This document shows, piece by piece, positions 56,440-64,000 of a stretch of DNA of 64,000 nt. Position numbers and translations under genes: made by a program. The notes beneath the pieces are model-generated. The model searched no databases and was not told the DNA's origin. It saw only the letters and a list, made by a program, of their open reading frames with translations. Each line of letters opens with the position of its first letter. Position 1 is the stretch's first letter. This DNA comes from Pictodentalium vernedei (Eukaryota; Mollusca; Scaphopoda; Dentaliida; Dentaliidae). The stretch covers positions 396,233,217 to 396,297,216 of the forward strand of contig CM062294.1 of NCBI GenBank assembly GCA_031216915.1. Direction: 5' to 3'.

Positions 56440-58493
56440 TGAGATTGTTTTATCTTTAGCAATACTTGTTGAATTAACGGCGCTGGAGGATACGCATATC
56501 CTATCATTCCGTCCCAAGGGATCGACAGAGCGTCTACTGCAAATGCTCTTGGATCCGGACACGGGGACACATACGTCTGCAACTGATTGTTGAGATGTGT
56601 CGCAAATAAGTCTATCATTGGCCGTTCCCATTGGTAGCAAATCTGATTGAATACTTGTTTGTTGAGAGTCCACTCCGACGGCAACAAGCGACCCTTTCGT
56701 GAAAGGGAGTCTGCTAGCACATTCAGACGACCCGGTATGTGACGGACCGAAAGAAGAACGTGATGTTCCAACGCAAACAGAAGGATTCTTTCTGTTAGAT
56801 TGAACAACGGAACTGAATGAGTGCCTCCCTGATTCCGTATATACGCCACTACTGTCGTATTGTCGGATAGGATTTGGACATGAGCATCGTGAATAATGTC
56901 CATCCAGTGACGTAACGCAAGCCAAATTGACATCATTTCCTTGATGTTTATGTGCTTGCACAGGAATTGCGGATCCCAAAGACCCTGGCATCTCGAATCC
57001 GTTGGGATTAATGATGCACCCCAACCTGTTTGACTGGCATCCGTCATAATGGTAAAACTCGGATCCGGCAACTGCAGCGGAACTCCTTGAGTTAACCACT
57101 GAATGTTTGCCCAAGTCTGAATCTCTTGTTTCACTTGATCTGACAAGAGAACGTCTACATCGAGCGAATGAATTTTCACACTCCAATTCTGAGTCAGGAA
57201 AATTTGAAGAGGCCGTGTGCGTAGCCGTCCCATCGGAATGAGATCCGCGGCGGCTCCGCACAGACCTATCAGTCTCATAAATTCTCTCGCTGTGACTTTG
57301 TCTGTATTTAGACAATAGCGAGCGTAACAACTGACTAATTTCGCTCTGGTTAACGGCAGACAAACGAGATTGTTGTGCGTCTCGAAGCTCATTCCCAGAT
57401 GAGTGAATGACTTGGACGGCACCAGATCCGACTTCTCCTCGTTTACTATGAAACCGAGACGTCGGAGCAATAGAAGAAGATTCTGAACATCGTTCTGAAG
57501 CGTTAACTCGTTGCCGTACCTCTGAAGAATGTCGTCCAGGTAGGCCGACGTTACCGCAGACGAATGAGCTCGGAAGTAGATCATTACCGAGTTCATTACC
57601 CGAGTGAAAGCCCAGGGTGCTAGATTCAATCCGAAGCACATGGCCCGGAACTGATACACCACTCCTAGGACTGCGAAGCGTAGATACTTTCGGAATGTCG
57701 GATGTACCATGACGTGAAAGTACGCATCTTTGAGATCTATGCTCGTTGCATAATCGTTCACCCGAATACTCGCTCTGACCGATCGAATCGTCTCCATATA
57801 AAACTTCGGAGCGACGATCAGCTTGTTTATCCAGCTCAAATCTATGACTGGACGGAACGAGCCGTCTGGTTTCGGAACCAGAAACAGATGGCTGTAGAAT
57901 CCCAGCGATTCCTGGTTTTCTACGACCTCTACCGCGTTCTTCATTAAAAGAGACTGCACCTCTGATAGCAGAGCGTCTCTTTTCTGAGGGTTTGACGGAA
58001 GATGAGTCCACTTTGGACTTCGAGTTAATGGAGGCTTTCGTTTGAAGGATATCTTTAGACCTTCCGAAGTCACTCCTCTCACCCACGGGTGGTCCGTAAT
58101 CGACGCCCACTCTTGAGAAAAACTCGACAACCTTCCGCCAACCGGAACGCGACAGAGGTTTGAGCCATCACCTCCTGGATCTGCGAGGCCTGCGGTAGGA
58201 GAAACCACGTCTTCCACGACCCGCACCTCGCCTCGTCGACCTCGGGGCGTCCGACCGATTGTCCCGGCCTGAAGGACGTCCCGAACGAGAGTCGCTGTCC
58301 TGACGGTCTCTCGAATAAGAGCTAGAGGACGCACCGGAACCTCTATAGGAACCTCTCTTGGGCGGATAAGACCCAGAAGTGCCCGCCTTATTCGTGTCTG
58401 CTGAATCCGACCTTTTAGGAGCGGATCTAAACAACAGAGAATCACTAGCTTTCTTTTTAATATTATCATAAATAGCGGAAAGCTTGCCGTCAA
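56178..58493 (-). CDS. DIRS-1 ORF2: reverse transcriptase-RNase H
   Basis: Copies element RNA into DNA. The frame spans 771 codons; its first ~108 overlap ORF1 in another frame, so the true start or a frameshift/readthrough mechanism is unresolved. RT domain about residues 160-440: SIDLKDAY (Asp253, motif A), CFGLNLAPWAFTRVM, and AYLDDIL with the catalytic YLDD at 318-321. RNase H about 480-600: TDAS (Asp485), IKEM (Glu519), SDNTTVV (Asp544) and NVLADSLSR (Asp595), the full acidic set. Residues ~620-705 (MIDLFATHLNNQLQ, AYPPAPLIQQVLLKI) form the block that follows RNase H in DIRS elements and is often annotated as methyltransferase-like; I see no clear catalytic motif. Confidence 0.92.
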   Translation of the reverse strand: MTASFPLFMIILKRKLVILCCLDPLLKGRIQQTRIRRALLGLIRPREVPIEVPVRPLALIRETVRTATLVRDVLQAGTIGRTPRGRRGEVRVVEDVVSPTAGLADPGGDGSNLCRVPVGGRLSSFSQEWASITDHPWVRGVTSEGLKISFKRKPPLTRSPKWTHLPSNPQKRDALLSEVQSLLMKNAVEVVENQESLGFYSHLFLVPKPDGSFRPVIDLSWINKLIVAPKFYMETIRSVRASIRVNDYATSIDLKDAYFHVMVHPTFRKYLRFAVLGVVYQFRAMCFGLNLAPWAFTRVMNSVMIYFRAHSSAVTSAYLDDILQRYGNELTLQNDVQNLLLLLRRLGFIVNEEKSDLVPSKSFTHLGMSFETHNNLVCLPLTRAKLVSCYARYCLNTDKVTAREFMRLIGLCGAAADLIPMGRLRTRPLQIFLTQNWSVKIHSLDVDVLLSDQVKQEIQTWANIQWLTQGVPLQLPDPSFTIMTDASQTGWGASLIPTDSRCQGLWDPQFLCKHINIKEMMSIWLALRHWMDIIHDAHVQILSDNTTVVAYIRNQGGTHSVPLFNLTERILLFALEHHVLLSVRHIPGRLNVLADSLSRKGRLLPSEWTLNKQVFNQICYQWERPMIDLFATHLNNQLQTYVSPCPDPRAFAVDALSIPWDGMIGYAYPPAPLIQQVLLKIKQSQCKILLVASLSPQRPWINLLRCLLWDLPRKLPPREDLLWQGKSRQLHHNPQGLNLHVFPLCGPSCMASTLQDEQWTRFLTVGGPPLR

Positions 58494-60270
58494 AGAGAAG
58501 ATCTCCTGAGACCGAAGCGACTCTAAGAGAGTTCTTCACCTTAGAATCCACTAGTGTGGATGTAGACAGGGCTGCGTCACGTCTAACCAACTCCAGATTT
58601 GCCACTGAAAGGGCGGAGTTACACGTGGAATAAGCTACTGCCCTTGAAAGAAGTCTTAAGGAGGATTGTATATCCTGAAACTCTTCCCCTTGAAGACGCA
58701 GTGATAACGCCCTCGTAAGGTGATCTGCGTAAGATAAGGCATCTAAATTGGCTCTGTTAGACGCGATAGCTGTTTCCGACACTGCGGTTGGAATAGAGGC
58801 TGACGACGGTAATGATAGCTCTAAGTCTTCCGCCTCGTCGTCCATACGCAGAGGAACTCTCGGTATACCCTGACCTGCCGTGTCGAATTTATTCCTTGCA
58901 TTAATGAAAGGCAGGTTGAGAGTATTTGCGGACAAGAAGCCTGCTTTCCCTGTCCTGGAAGCAAGTTTAAAAATAGCGTCGTTCAATAATTCAAATGTTC
59001 TTGCAACATTATTGGACTGCGACGGAAACTCGGGAGCGATGTCCCTGAACCGCTCGAAAAAATCAGAGTCCAATGACGCTATAATTCTCCTGTCCGGAAG
59101 CGCAGCAGTCTGGCCCGACGGAACAACTTGAGGAAGAAAGTGCCGGATGAAGTCTACGGCAGCTTTGTGTTGTTCCGAAAGGGATAGCTCCAATTCATCC
59201 GTATCCCTTTCACCATCCGGTCGGACCTCCCGATGTTCCCGGTCGTCCGCCCCCGATGCTTCGGCGGAGCGTACCGACCCAGCGCCGTCGGATAATTCTC
59301 GATCCGACACCGTCTCTGTCGGCTGCTGGGATGCTGCGATAAGCTGTGCTATCTGCACTAGAATGTCCGACGTCGAGACCTGCGGAGGAGCGGTCTTTCG
59401 CTGCTTTGCCGAGGGCAGCTCCGCATCAGATGGCTCCCGCATACTTTTCCTATGCGAACGTCCGGAGTCCATCGGTCTCGAATCCCTGGCTGCCGGATGG
59501 TGTGACCTGGTCGCCGAATAATCCTTCATCGGCGAAGCTGGCAAGATATCGGAGGTCACGCAGCCAAGGTGCGGTCGTGTGCGCCGGCGAGAAGAGGAAG
59601 CCTTAACAGTCTCTGCGGACTGCTTATACAACGGAGCGTCCCGAGCGACGGACGTATGCTCCGCTAAAGACACATTTTGTACCACAACATCTGGTCCCAG
59701 ATGTTGTTGTACGAGAGAGGGGCCTCTCTCGCTCGCGGCCCGGCTGGACCTGGACGAGCTAGGAACCGGACTAAAAGGCTTCCTCCGTTCTCGTTCACTA
59801 TCCGCCGTCACTGGGTGTGCATCTATTATTTTTATAGTGCTCGCATCACCCAAAATTTCCTCTTGGACCGCATCGGACGAACCCGGCTGCCGAACCATTC
59901 GGTGAATGGACGCTACACCGGGCGAGCTAGCGGACGACATTTGTCTAATCTCCATGAGCACTTTTGCCGCTAGCTCTGTATTTAATTGTGACGACGGACG
60001 CACACTTGAAGAAGATAACATGGAAACATCACCCTGTTCTGGTTCCTCTGAAATAGAAACTGAGAGAGTAGAGTGACCTTGTGGAGAAAGAGCCGGCATC
60101 GCTCTTTCTCCAGAAACAACATATCGTGACACACGTTTCCAATGTTTCTCATCCCAATGTTCACATACAGGACAGGGATTAATGCGAGAACACTGACTAC
60201 AATTAATGCAATAATCATGAAAGTCAGAGGAAGATTTCTTCCTATTACAATTTGAACAAGTTCCCTTCAT
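58168..60270 (-). CDS. DIRS-1 ORF1: gag-like nucleic-acid-binding protein
   Basis: Presumed structural/RNA-binding protein of the element. The frame opens at 60,321; I choose the ATG at 60,270 (700 aa) because a Cys-rich motif starts right after it: CSNC, then CINC-SQC, then CPVCEHW, giving seven cysteines within ~36 residues, plausible zinc ligands. The middle is Ser/Pro/Asp/Glu-rich and probably disordered. Residues ~450-640 hold a more conserved-looking segment (LRLLSRAVAYST, NLELVRRDAALS) shared with DIRS-2. The last ~75 residues are rich in Arg, Ser and Gly (RRGAGRGRRGFSYRRPRRSRR-type), suited to nucleic acid binding. No enzymatic domain. It ends 326 nt inside the open ORF2 frame. Confidence 0.82.
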   Translation of the reverse strand: MKGTCSNCNRKKSSSDFHDYCINCSQCSRINPCPVCEHWDEKHWKRVSRYVVSGERAMPALSPQGHSTLSVSISEEPEQGDVSMLSSSSVRPSSQLNTELAAKVLMEIRQMSSASSPGVASIHRMVRQPGSSDAVQEEILGDASTIKIIDAHPVTADSERERRKPFSPVPSSSRSSRAASERGPSLVQQHLGPDVVVQNVSLAEHTSVARDAPLYKQSAETVKASSSRRRTRPHLGCVTSDILPASPMKDYSATRSHHPAARDSRPMDSGRSHRKSMREPSDAELPSAKQRKTAPPQVSTSDILVQIAQLIAASQQPTETVSDRELSDGAGSVRSAEASGADDREHREVRPDGERDTDELELSLSEQHKAAVDFIRHFLPQVVPSGQTAALPDRRIIASLDSDFFERFRDIAPEFPSQSNNVARTFELLNDAIFKLASRTGKAGFLSANTLNLPFINARNKFDTAGQGIPRVPLRMDDEAEDLELSLPSSASIPTAVSETAIASNRANLDALSYADHLTRALSLRLQGEEFQDIQSSLRLLSRAVAYSTCNSALSVANLELVRRDAALSTSTLVDSKVKNSLRVASVSGDLLFDGKLSAIYDNIKKKASDSLLFRSAPKRSDSADTNKAGTSGSYPPKRGSYRGSGASSSSYSRDRQDSDSRSGRPSGRDNRSDAPRSTRRGAGRGRRGFSYRRPRRSRR

Positions 60271-61166
60271 TGTGAAAGAACAACAATAAGTCCTAGTTAC
60301 TCGCAAAAACCCCTGACACAAAGATACATAATAACATGATCCATTAATAAATGAAAAAACAATTGCAAAACAAAATAATTTTGAAAAAATATTTTTTCAG
60401 AGAAGCCCAAGTTGCTGAAAAGTAACGTTGAGCCCCGATGGATCCGATGGCAAAGTGTGGTCAAAAATTTTAAAATTATATAAAATAATTAATGAGACAC
60501 TTTCGGATAATATAAATGTATCTTATAATGAGATAAACTACCTCAAAGGCAAACAGCCCCCCTCAAAAAAGGCTGTTGCCAATGAAAACAAACAGTGTAA
60601 ACACAGAAGAAAACATGACTCCAGGCACTGAAAAAACTGGCCCGGAATCAGTCATCAATTACACTCTATCTGATGCAAAACAGAGACTCCCAGGGGAGAA
60701 TCTGCAGAACATCAGATGGAAGATGCAGAACACAAACGTTATACACCCATGGGTGAAAACGTAACTATGGGGAAAATAACAGAAAACATTCTGTAACCAA
60801 GCAACTCTCCCAGGGAATTTTTAGAAATGAAACTTCTCAAAAATATGCCAAAAGCACGGGAGAATTGCAAGGGGGGACTTTAGAAGGTTAGGGGAGAGGA
60901 AACACTGAATAAGCAGTGCAACAATTAGCAAGAATGACAACAAGAGGCGTTTGCCTCGAAAATAGGCAACTTAACATAATTTCAACAAAAAATTTTAAGT
61001 ACAGCCCTGATTATTTTTTGCCACTTCTTTTTTCCTCTCCTCCTTCTATCCTCCTTAGAATCACATTTTCTCCAAGAATTACGTGTCTGGCATCCTTTAA
61101 ACTGAGATTTACAAGCACAAAGATCAGTGAGATGTTGACTGATGAAGGGCCAAACAGAGAATGATA
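60271..61166 (-). other. DIRS-1 leader region
   Basis: About 0.9 kb between the 5'-side terminal repeat and ORF1 with no supported coding frame. It includes ACAAGAGGCGTTTGCCTCG at about 60,939, which resembles the start of the A-F element families (ACAAGAG plus a hairpin), but no matching 3' end is visible. Confidence 0.5.
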
Positions 61167-61364
61167 TTTGGCGCCAATTTCGGGACGACTGCGTCACTGC
61201 GCATGCGCAGTAGAGTCGTACTATGGAGGTCCTTTAGGACATGATTTCTTTTTGTTTTGGATGCAAATTTTGGGGATTGGGGGGCAAAATTTGTGTTTGG
61301 CCCTGGTTTTTGTGGAGTTAGCACCAGCCAAGCTAAGTCTGGGTCATTGGTACAGTATAAAAAT
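61167..61364. repeat. DIRS-1 inverted terminal repeat, 5' side, likely promoter
   Basis: Partner of 54,319-54,530. As the 5' repeat it should carry the promoter. It contains TGCGCATGCGCA (61,198-61,209), matching the NRF-1 consensus YGCGCAYGCGCR, and TTTGGCGCC (61,167-61,175), matching an E2F-type TTTSGCGC site. Consensus matches are seen directly; function is inference. Confidence 0.85.
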
Positions 61365-62458
61365 ATAAACCTGTCCATTTAACTTTACCACAATCTTGGT
61401 CAAATAATTCTGCCTTTTGGATAGGGGATGATTGGTTGTAAACCTGTATAAAATCTTGCCAGTTAAACTTGTAATTAAACATGTAAAATTCGGCTCCAGA
61501 AACCAACGGTACGAACCATTGTTCGTTTGTTGTACATCTGTCCGTCCACCCATCAGTCTAGCCTAACATACGTTTGGTTGTATGTGTATCCTATTGGAGA
61601 ATAAAAGCTGTATCTAATAGAGGGTTCATCTAACAGAGGGATGGTTGCCCAGAAAACAGTTATAACTTATTTGTGAATGCTAAATTCTGTGGCGTTTAGG
61701 AAGTCTTGTCAAAAATTAGTCTAATATTTTATAACCTGGTAAACACTAATATGATCTGGTAGTATACTAGGACTCAAATATACCCTTTTAGGTGAACTTT
61801 GATCTACCCTCTCAATTTCGTCACACTCCTACTTCTGTGATCGTGTGTGCTTCCTGTTTACACTTGTTATCATTTTTTTTTACATTTTGTTATTCATGAA
61901 ATAAATACAGTATGTTTCAACTTATTTTTTTTTATATATTTTGCAAACACAGTTCAAGAACCACGAACCCGGGGGTTTAATTTTTAAGGGCTGTGGTGGT
62001 CTTTGGCTGAATTTGGGTTGGGGTTGGAGTACCACTGACCGCTGCCCGTTACAGCACTTACAGTGCTGAAAGTAACACTAAATAAATCAAAGTTAGTCTA
62101 ATTTGCATAATTTACGCACGAGAAAAAAACCTGTATTATATGTGATGTATCCCATGGTACTAAACATTCATACAAAAAATTATTCAAATCAGAGCTTTCA
62201 TATGGAAGTTCTGTGCAAAAATCTGATTGCACCTAATTTTGTACAAAATGGCTGCCAGCAGCCGTCTTGAATTTCGGACCGGACCCCAAAACACTCGTTC
62301 TCGTCCCATGGTGATAACAAAGGTACCCAAGAAGTTTTGTAACGATCGGTTCATAAATACGGCCTCTAGCCCGAGCCGTATTGAATTGTTGACGGACAGA
62401 CGAATGATTGACCATGGCATAAGCTCAAATTTGACTTGCGTCAAAGTTGAGCTAAAAA

Positions 62459-63157
62459 TGGTCTGAGAAGCAGAAAATCTATTTTGTGGGGTCCTATTTA
62501 ATAGAATTATAATAAAGATAAAAAAAACTTGTCTAACAGTCAATTAAACAGTTGATCGAAGCTGAGAACTAGGAATAAATGAATGAGTCAAGTACATCAG
62601 CACATAATCAGGTGACATGAAGCAGTAAATAACCAATGAAAAGCGAACAGTGTGATATTACAGTTATGTAAGGAATGTATGTTAATTGCATGACCTGAAT
62701 TGAACAAAAGAAAAGTAAATTGTTCTCATAAGCATAAATAACAATAATGGTAAATTTACTTTAAATTTGTTCAATCAAAAATACACAAATACATTCTGCA
62801 TGGCATCTGATTCAAGAGAATGTTGGGCATCAGTCTTATCCACCAGCACTGTATTGCAGGATGCATGTAAATGAAAAATAAATTACCTGAGAATTGTGAA
62901 ATACAGTATTTCATGAAACCATGAATCCTCAAGCAGAGAATATTCAAAATAAACAACGAAAAATTATACTTGACAGCAGCAGTGAAAGAACGATTTGTTG
63001 ACTGTAAATGTGTCAAACCATACAGTTGTTTCCACTGGCGATTTTATTCATGCACAGTAAAAAATAATCCCTCCAATAATCATTTAGTTTGAGTTTCTTG
63101 AAAGATGTACATGGGTAGTATTGTAAGATAAATAGGTCATCACTATCAAGTGCATGT
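62459..63157. other. Unassigned sequence
   Basis: The first ~45 bp (ATGGTCTGAGAAGCA, TTTGTGGGGTCC) resemble sequence 40 bp beyond the B-2 end. Otherwise nothing recognised. Confidence 0.4.
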
Positions 63158-63272
63158 ACAAATTTAGTATTAGAGTCTCTCTTTTGTTTCTAGGAAAATA
63201 TAATGACGAGTTGAAGACTCATCGTTATATTTTCCCAGAAACAAAAGCTGGACTCAAATACTAAGTTTGTAT
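63158..63272. repeat. Imperfect fold-back with ~50-bp arms
   Basis: CTTTTGTTTCTAGGAAAATA, then TAATGACGAGT, pairs with ACTCATCGTTATATTTTCC and AGAAACAAAAG around a 5-nt loop. Outer parts (AAATTTAGTATTAGAGTC versus GACTCAAATACTAAGTTT) extend the arms. Confidence 0.88.
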
Positions 63273-63464
63273 ACACACATGATGTGATAATATGTATTTC
63301 CATGGAGTGGCCTTCAGCTTCAGGGCTACTGTGGACTAAGGTAGTCACTCTTTCTGATCACTTCTAAAAATCTTAATTTGTGCTAAAAGCATTAGGCCTC
63401 ACAAAGTAGATCCTCTGTTTCTCAGGCCATTTTTTGTAAAATTGCATGCATGCAGGCGTTTTTT

Positions 63465-63700
63465 TATTTCATTTTTTATTTTTGTAATTATTTCTTTGCC
63501 ATTAAAAAGTTCATGTTCTTGGTTTGTTTTATGTTTTAGGCCCCATAATCTACAGAATAGCATCAGTGGTGGTGTATTACATCCCTGAGTGCAAGAAGGC
63601 TTTGCAATGCTAAAGCATTGCAAAGCCTTGTTGCACTCAAGGGACATTTTTATTAAATTGGATAAAATATCAGACATAATCCATTCAATTCTGATTTTTT
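63465..63700 (-). repeat. Fold-back repeat family D, copy 2
   Basis: Inverted relative to 22,653-22,872. The core palindrome (63,583-63,611 with 63,614-63,643) and both flanks match copy 1. Confidence 0.85.
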
Positions 63701-64000
63701 TTAGGTTTGGATAGGTTATAAAAAGAGAGCATGCAGCAGCCAAAAGGACCATGCGGGAGGGCCTGAGAAACAGATTTTTAATTTTTTTAGGCCTCAGAAT
63801 AAGAGAATTTACCTTGATGAGTGAATCGTGAATACAGTTCTCTGCAAGTTCTGATAGTTAATTCAGTCTAAAAGCATTAGGATAACACAATTTATCTTGA
63901 TAAGTGAATTGTGAATACAGTTTTCTAGAAAATGCAGTTGTAAACCATAATGGAGTTTCAGCAATATTCAGTCCAGGAAATTAACTCTTGTTTTATAGGT
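63701..64000. repeat. Edge sequence with a ~75-bp direct repeat
   Basis: Around 63,803-63,840 and 63,879-63,920 the phrases GAATTTACCTTGATGAGTGA and CAATTTATCTTGATAAGTGA, followed by ATYGTGAATACAG, recur, suggesting a short tandem duplication. No gene. Confidence 0.55.

Larger units (their letters stand above)
54298..61364 (-). mobile_element. DIRS-like tyrosine-recombinase retrotransposon, apparently intact (DIRS-1)
   Basis: 7.07 kb, coding on the - strand. Order from its 5' side: inverted terminal repeat, ~0.9-kb leader, gag-like ORF1, RT-RNase H ORF2, tyrosine recombinase ORF3, internal complementary region, second inverted terminal repeat. DIRS elements lack an integrase and are thought to insert a circular intermediate by the recombinase, without target duplication; none is seen at its ends (GATTGAAA / ATAAACC). 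All three frames are open and catalytic residues are present. The two terminal repeats encode an identical 68-residue shadow translation, implying near identity. It sits inside the LTR-like insertion. Confidence 0.92.
53804..62053 (+). mobile_element. Solo-LTR-like insertion containing DIRS-1
   Basis: Starts TGTGACGGATTTGATTTGGG and ends GACCGCTGCCCGTTACA. TGTGACGG and CCGTTACA are short inverted ends of the TG...CA type, and GCAC flanks both sides (53,800-53,803 and 62,054-62,057). Without DIRS-1 the two halves (53,804-54,297 and 61,365-62,053) make ~1.18 kb with no coding, promoter-like signals in the left half (two CCAAT-type boxes near 54,050-54,070, TTAATAAAAGCC near 54,149) and AATAAA near 61,900. 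This fits a solo LTR of a Gypsy-type element, but no partner LTR is in the window to confirm it. Confidence 0.65.
52217..62458 (+). mobile_element. Family B element, copy B-4, split by LTR/DIRS insertion
   Basis: 5' part 52,217-53,803 starts AAATGAAAGTGTCAATGACA. The 3' part 62,054-62,458 resumes at GCACTTACAGTGCTGAAAG and ends AAAGTTGAGCTAAAAAT. Joining the two parts (one GCAC removed) restores the normal B module. Confidence 0.85.

Noticed and set aside
56440-58110. Upstream 557 codons of the recombinase frame as protein sequence
   Set aside because: They overlap the RT-RNase H gene in another frame and show no domain; recognisable recombinase sequence starts only near 56,199. Kept as a finding, not as coding.
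60939-60968. ACAAGAG plus hairpin start of an A-F type element in the DIRS-1 leader
   Set aside because: Only ~30 bp match the pattern and no 3' terminus or tandem unit follows before the DIRS terminal repeat.
5652-62458. Autonomous Helentron/Helitron Rep-helicase gene
   Set aside because: No frame contains Rep (HUH) or helicase motifs, so all A-H elements are non-autonomous here and the rolling-circle assignment rests on end structure only.

Overview
The window looks like non-genic, repeat-saturated chromosomal DNA from an animal, most likely a marine mollusc and probably a bivalve. This is inferred from AT-rich, intron-like sequence without operons or bacterial signals, from DIRS-type tyrosine-recombinase retrotransposons, from a tRNA-headed SINE, and above all from dense short-hairpin elements built around ~150-170 bp tandem units, a style well known from bivalves (pearl/CvA-type and Helentron-associated HINE elements). 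The species cannot be fixed from sequence alone. I found no host gene I would defend; the only region that even resembles host exons is 15.27-15.66 kb.

Layout. 0-5.6 kb: a decayed LINE tail, an old fragment of the main element family, and a 1.84-kb DNA transposon with ~275-bp terminal inverted repeats (2993-4835). 5.6-27 kb: head-to-tail non-autonomous elements of families A, B and C, including a 3.8-kb A copy with about fourteen 167-bp tandem units, a SINE inside a C copy, a short-TIR element inside another C copy, and a C copy inside a B copy. 27.3-33.5 kb: a decayed DIRS-like retrotransposon (DIRS-2, + strand) that carries a SINE nested in a small MITE-like palindrome. 34-44 kb: more A copies plus families F, G and H. 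44.5-51.1 kb: one B element split by a 3-kb 5'-truncated LINE and by a family E element. 52.2-62.5 kb: another B element split by a TG...CA solo-LTR-like insertion with a 4-bp target duplication, itself split by an apparently intact 7.07-kb DIRS-like element (DIRS-1, - strand) with gag-like, RT/RNase H and tyrosine recombinase frames. 62.5-64 kb: unassigned sequence with fold-backs.

How the parts fit together. Families A, B, C, E and F differ in sequence but share one plan: an ACAAGAG or AAATGAAAG start, a 5' hairpin, a left subterminal inverted repeat, tandem units, a (GACG/GACA)n tract, and a 3' hairpin overlapping the right subterminal repeat and ending in TAAAAA (TATAATAAAA in F). The two subterminal repeats change together between families (GCTCACCTGA with TCAGGTGAGC; GCTCAACTT with AAGTTGAGC; GCTCATCTTG with CAAGATGAGC), so base pairing between the ends appears to be under selection. 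Nearly all copies lie on the + strand. This points to non-autonomous, probably rolling-circle (Helentron/HINE-like) elements; no Rep/helicase partner is present here. Several nested insertions can be verified inside the window against uninterrupted paralogous sites.
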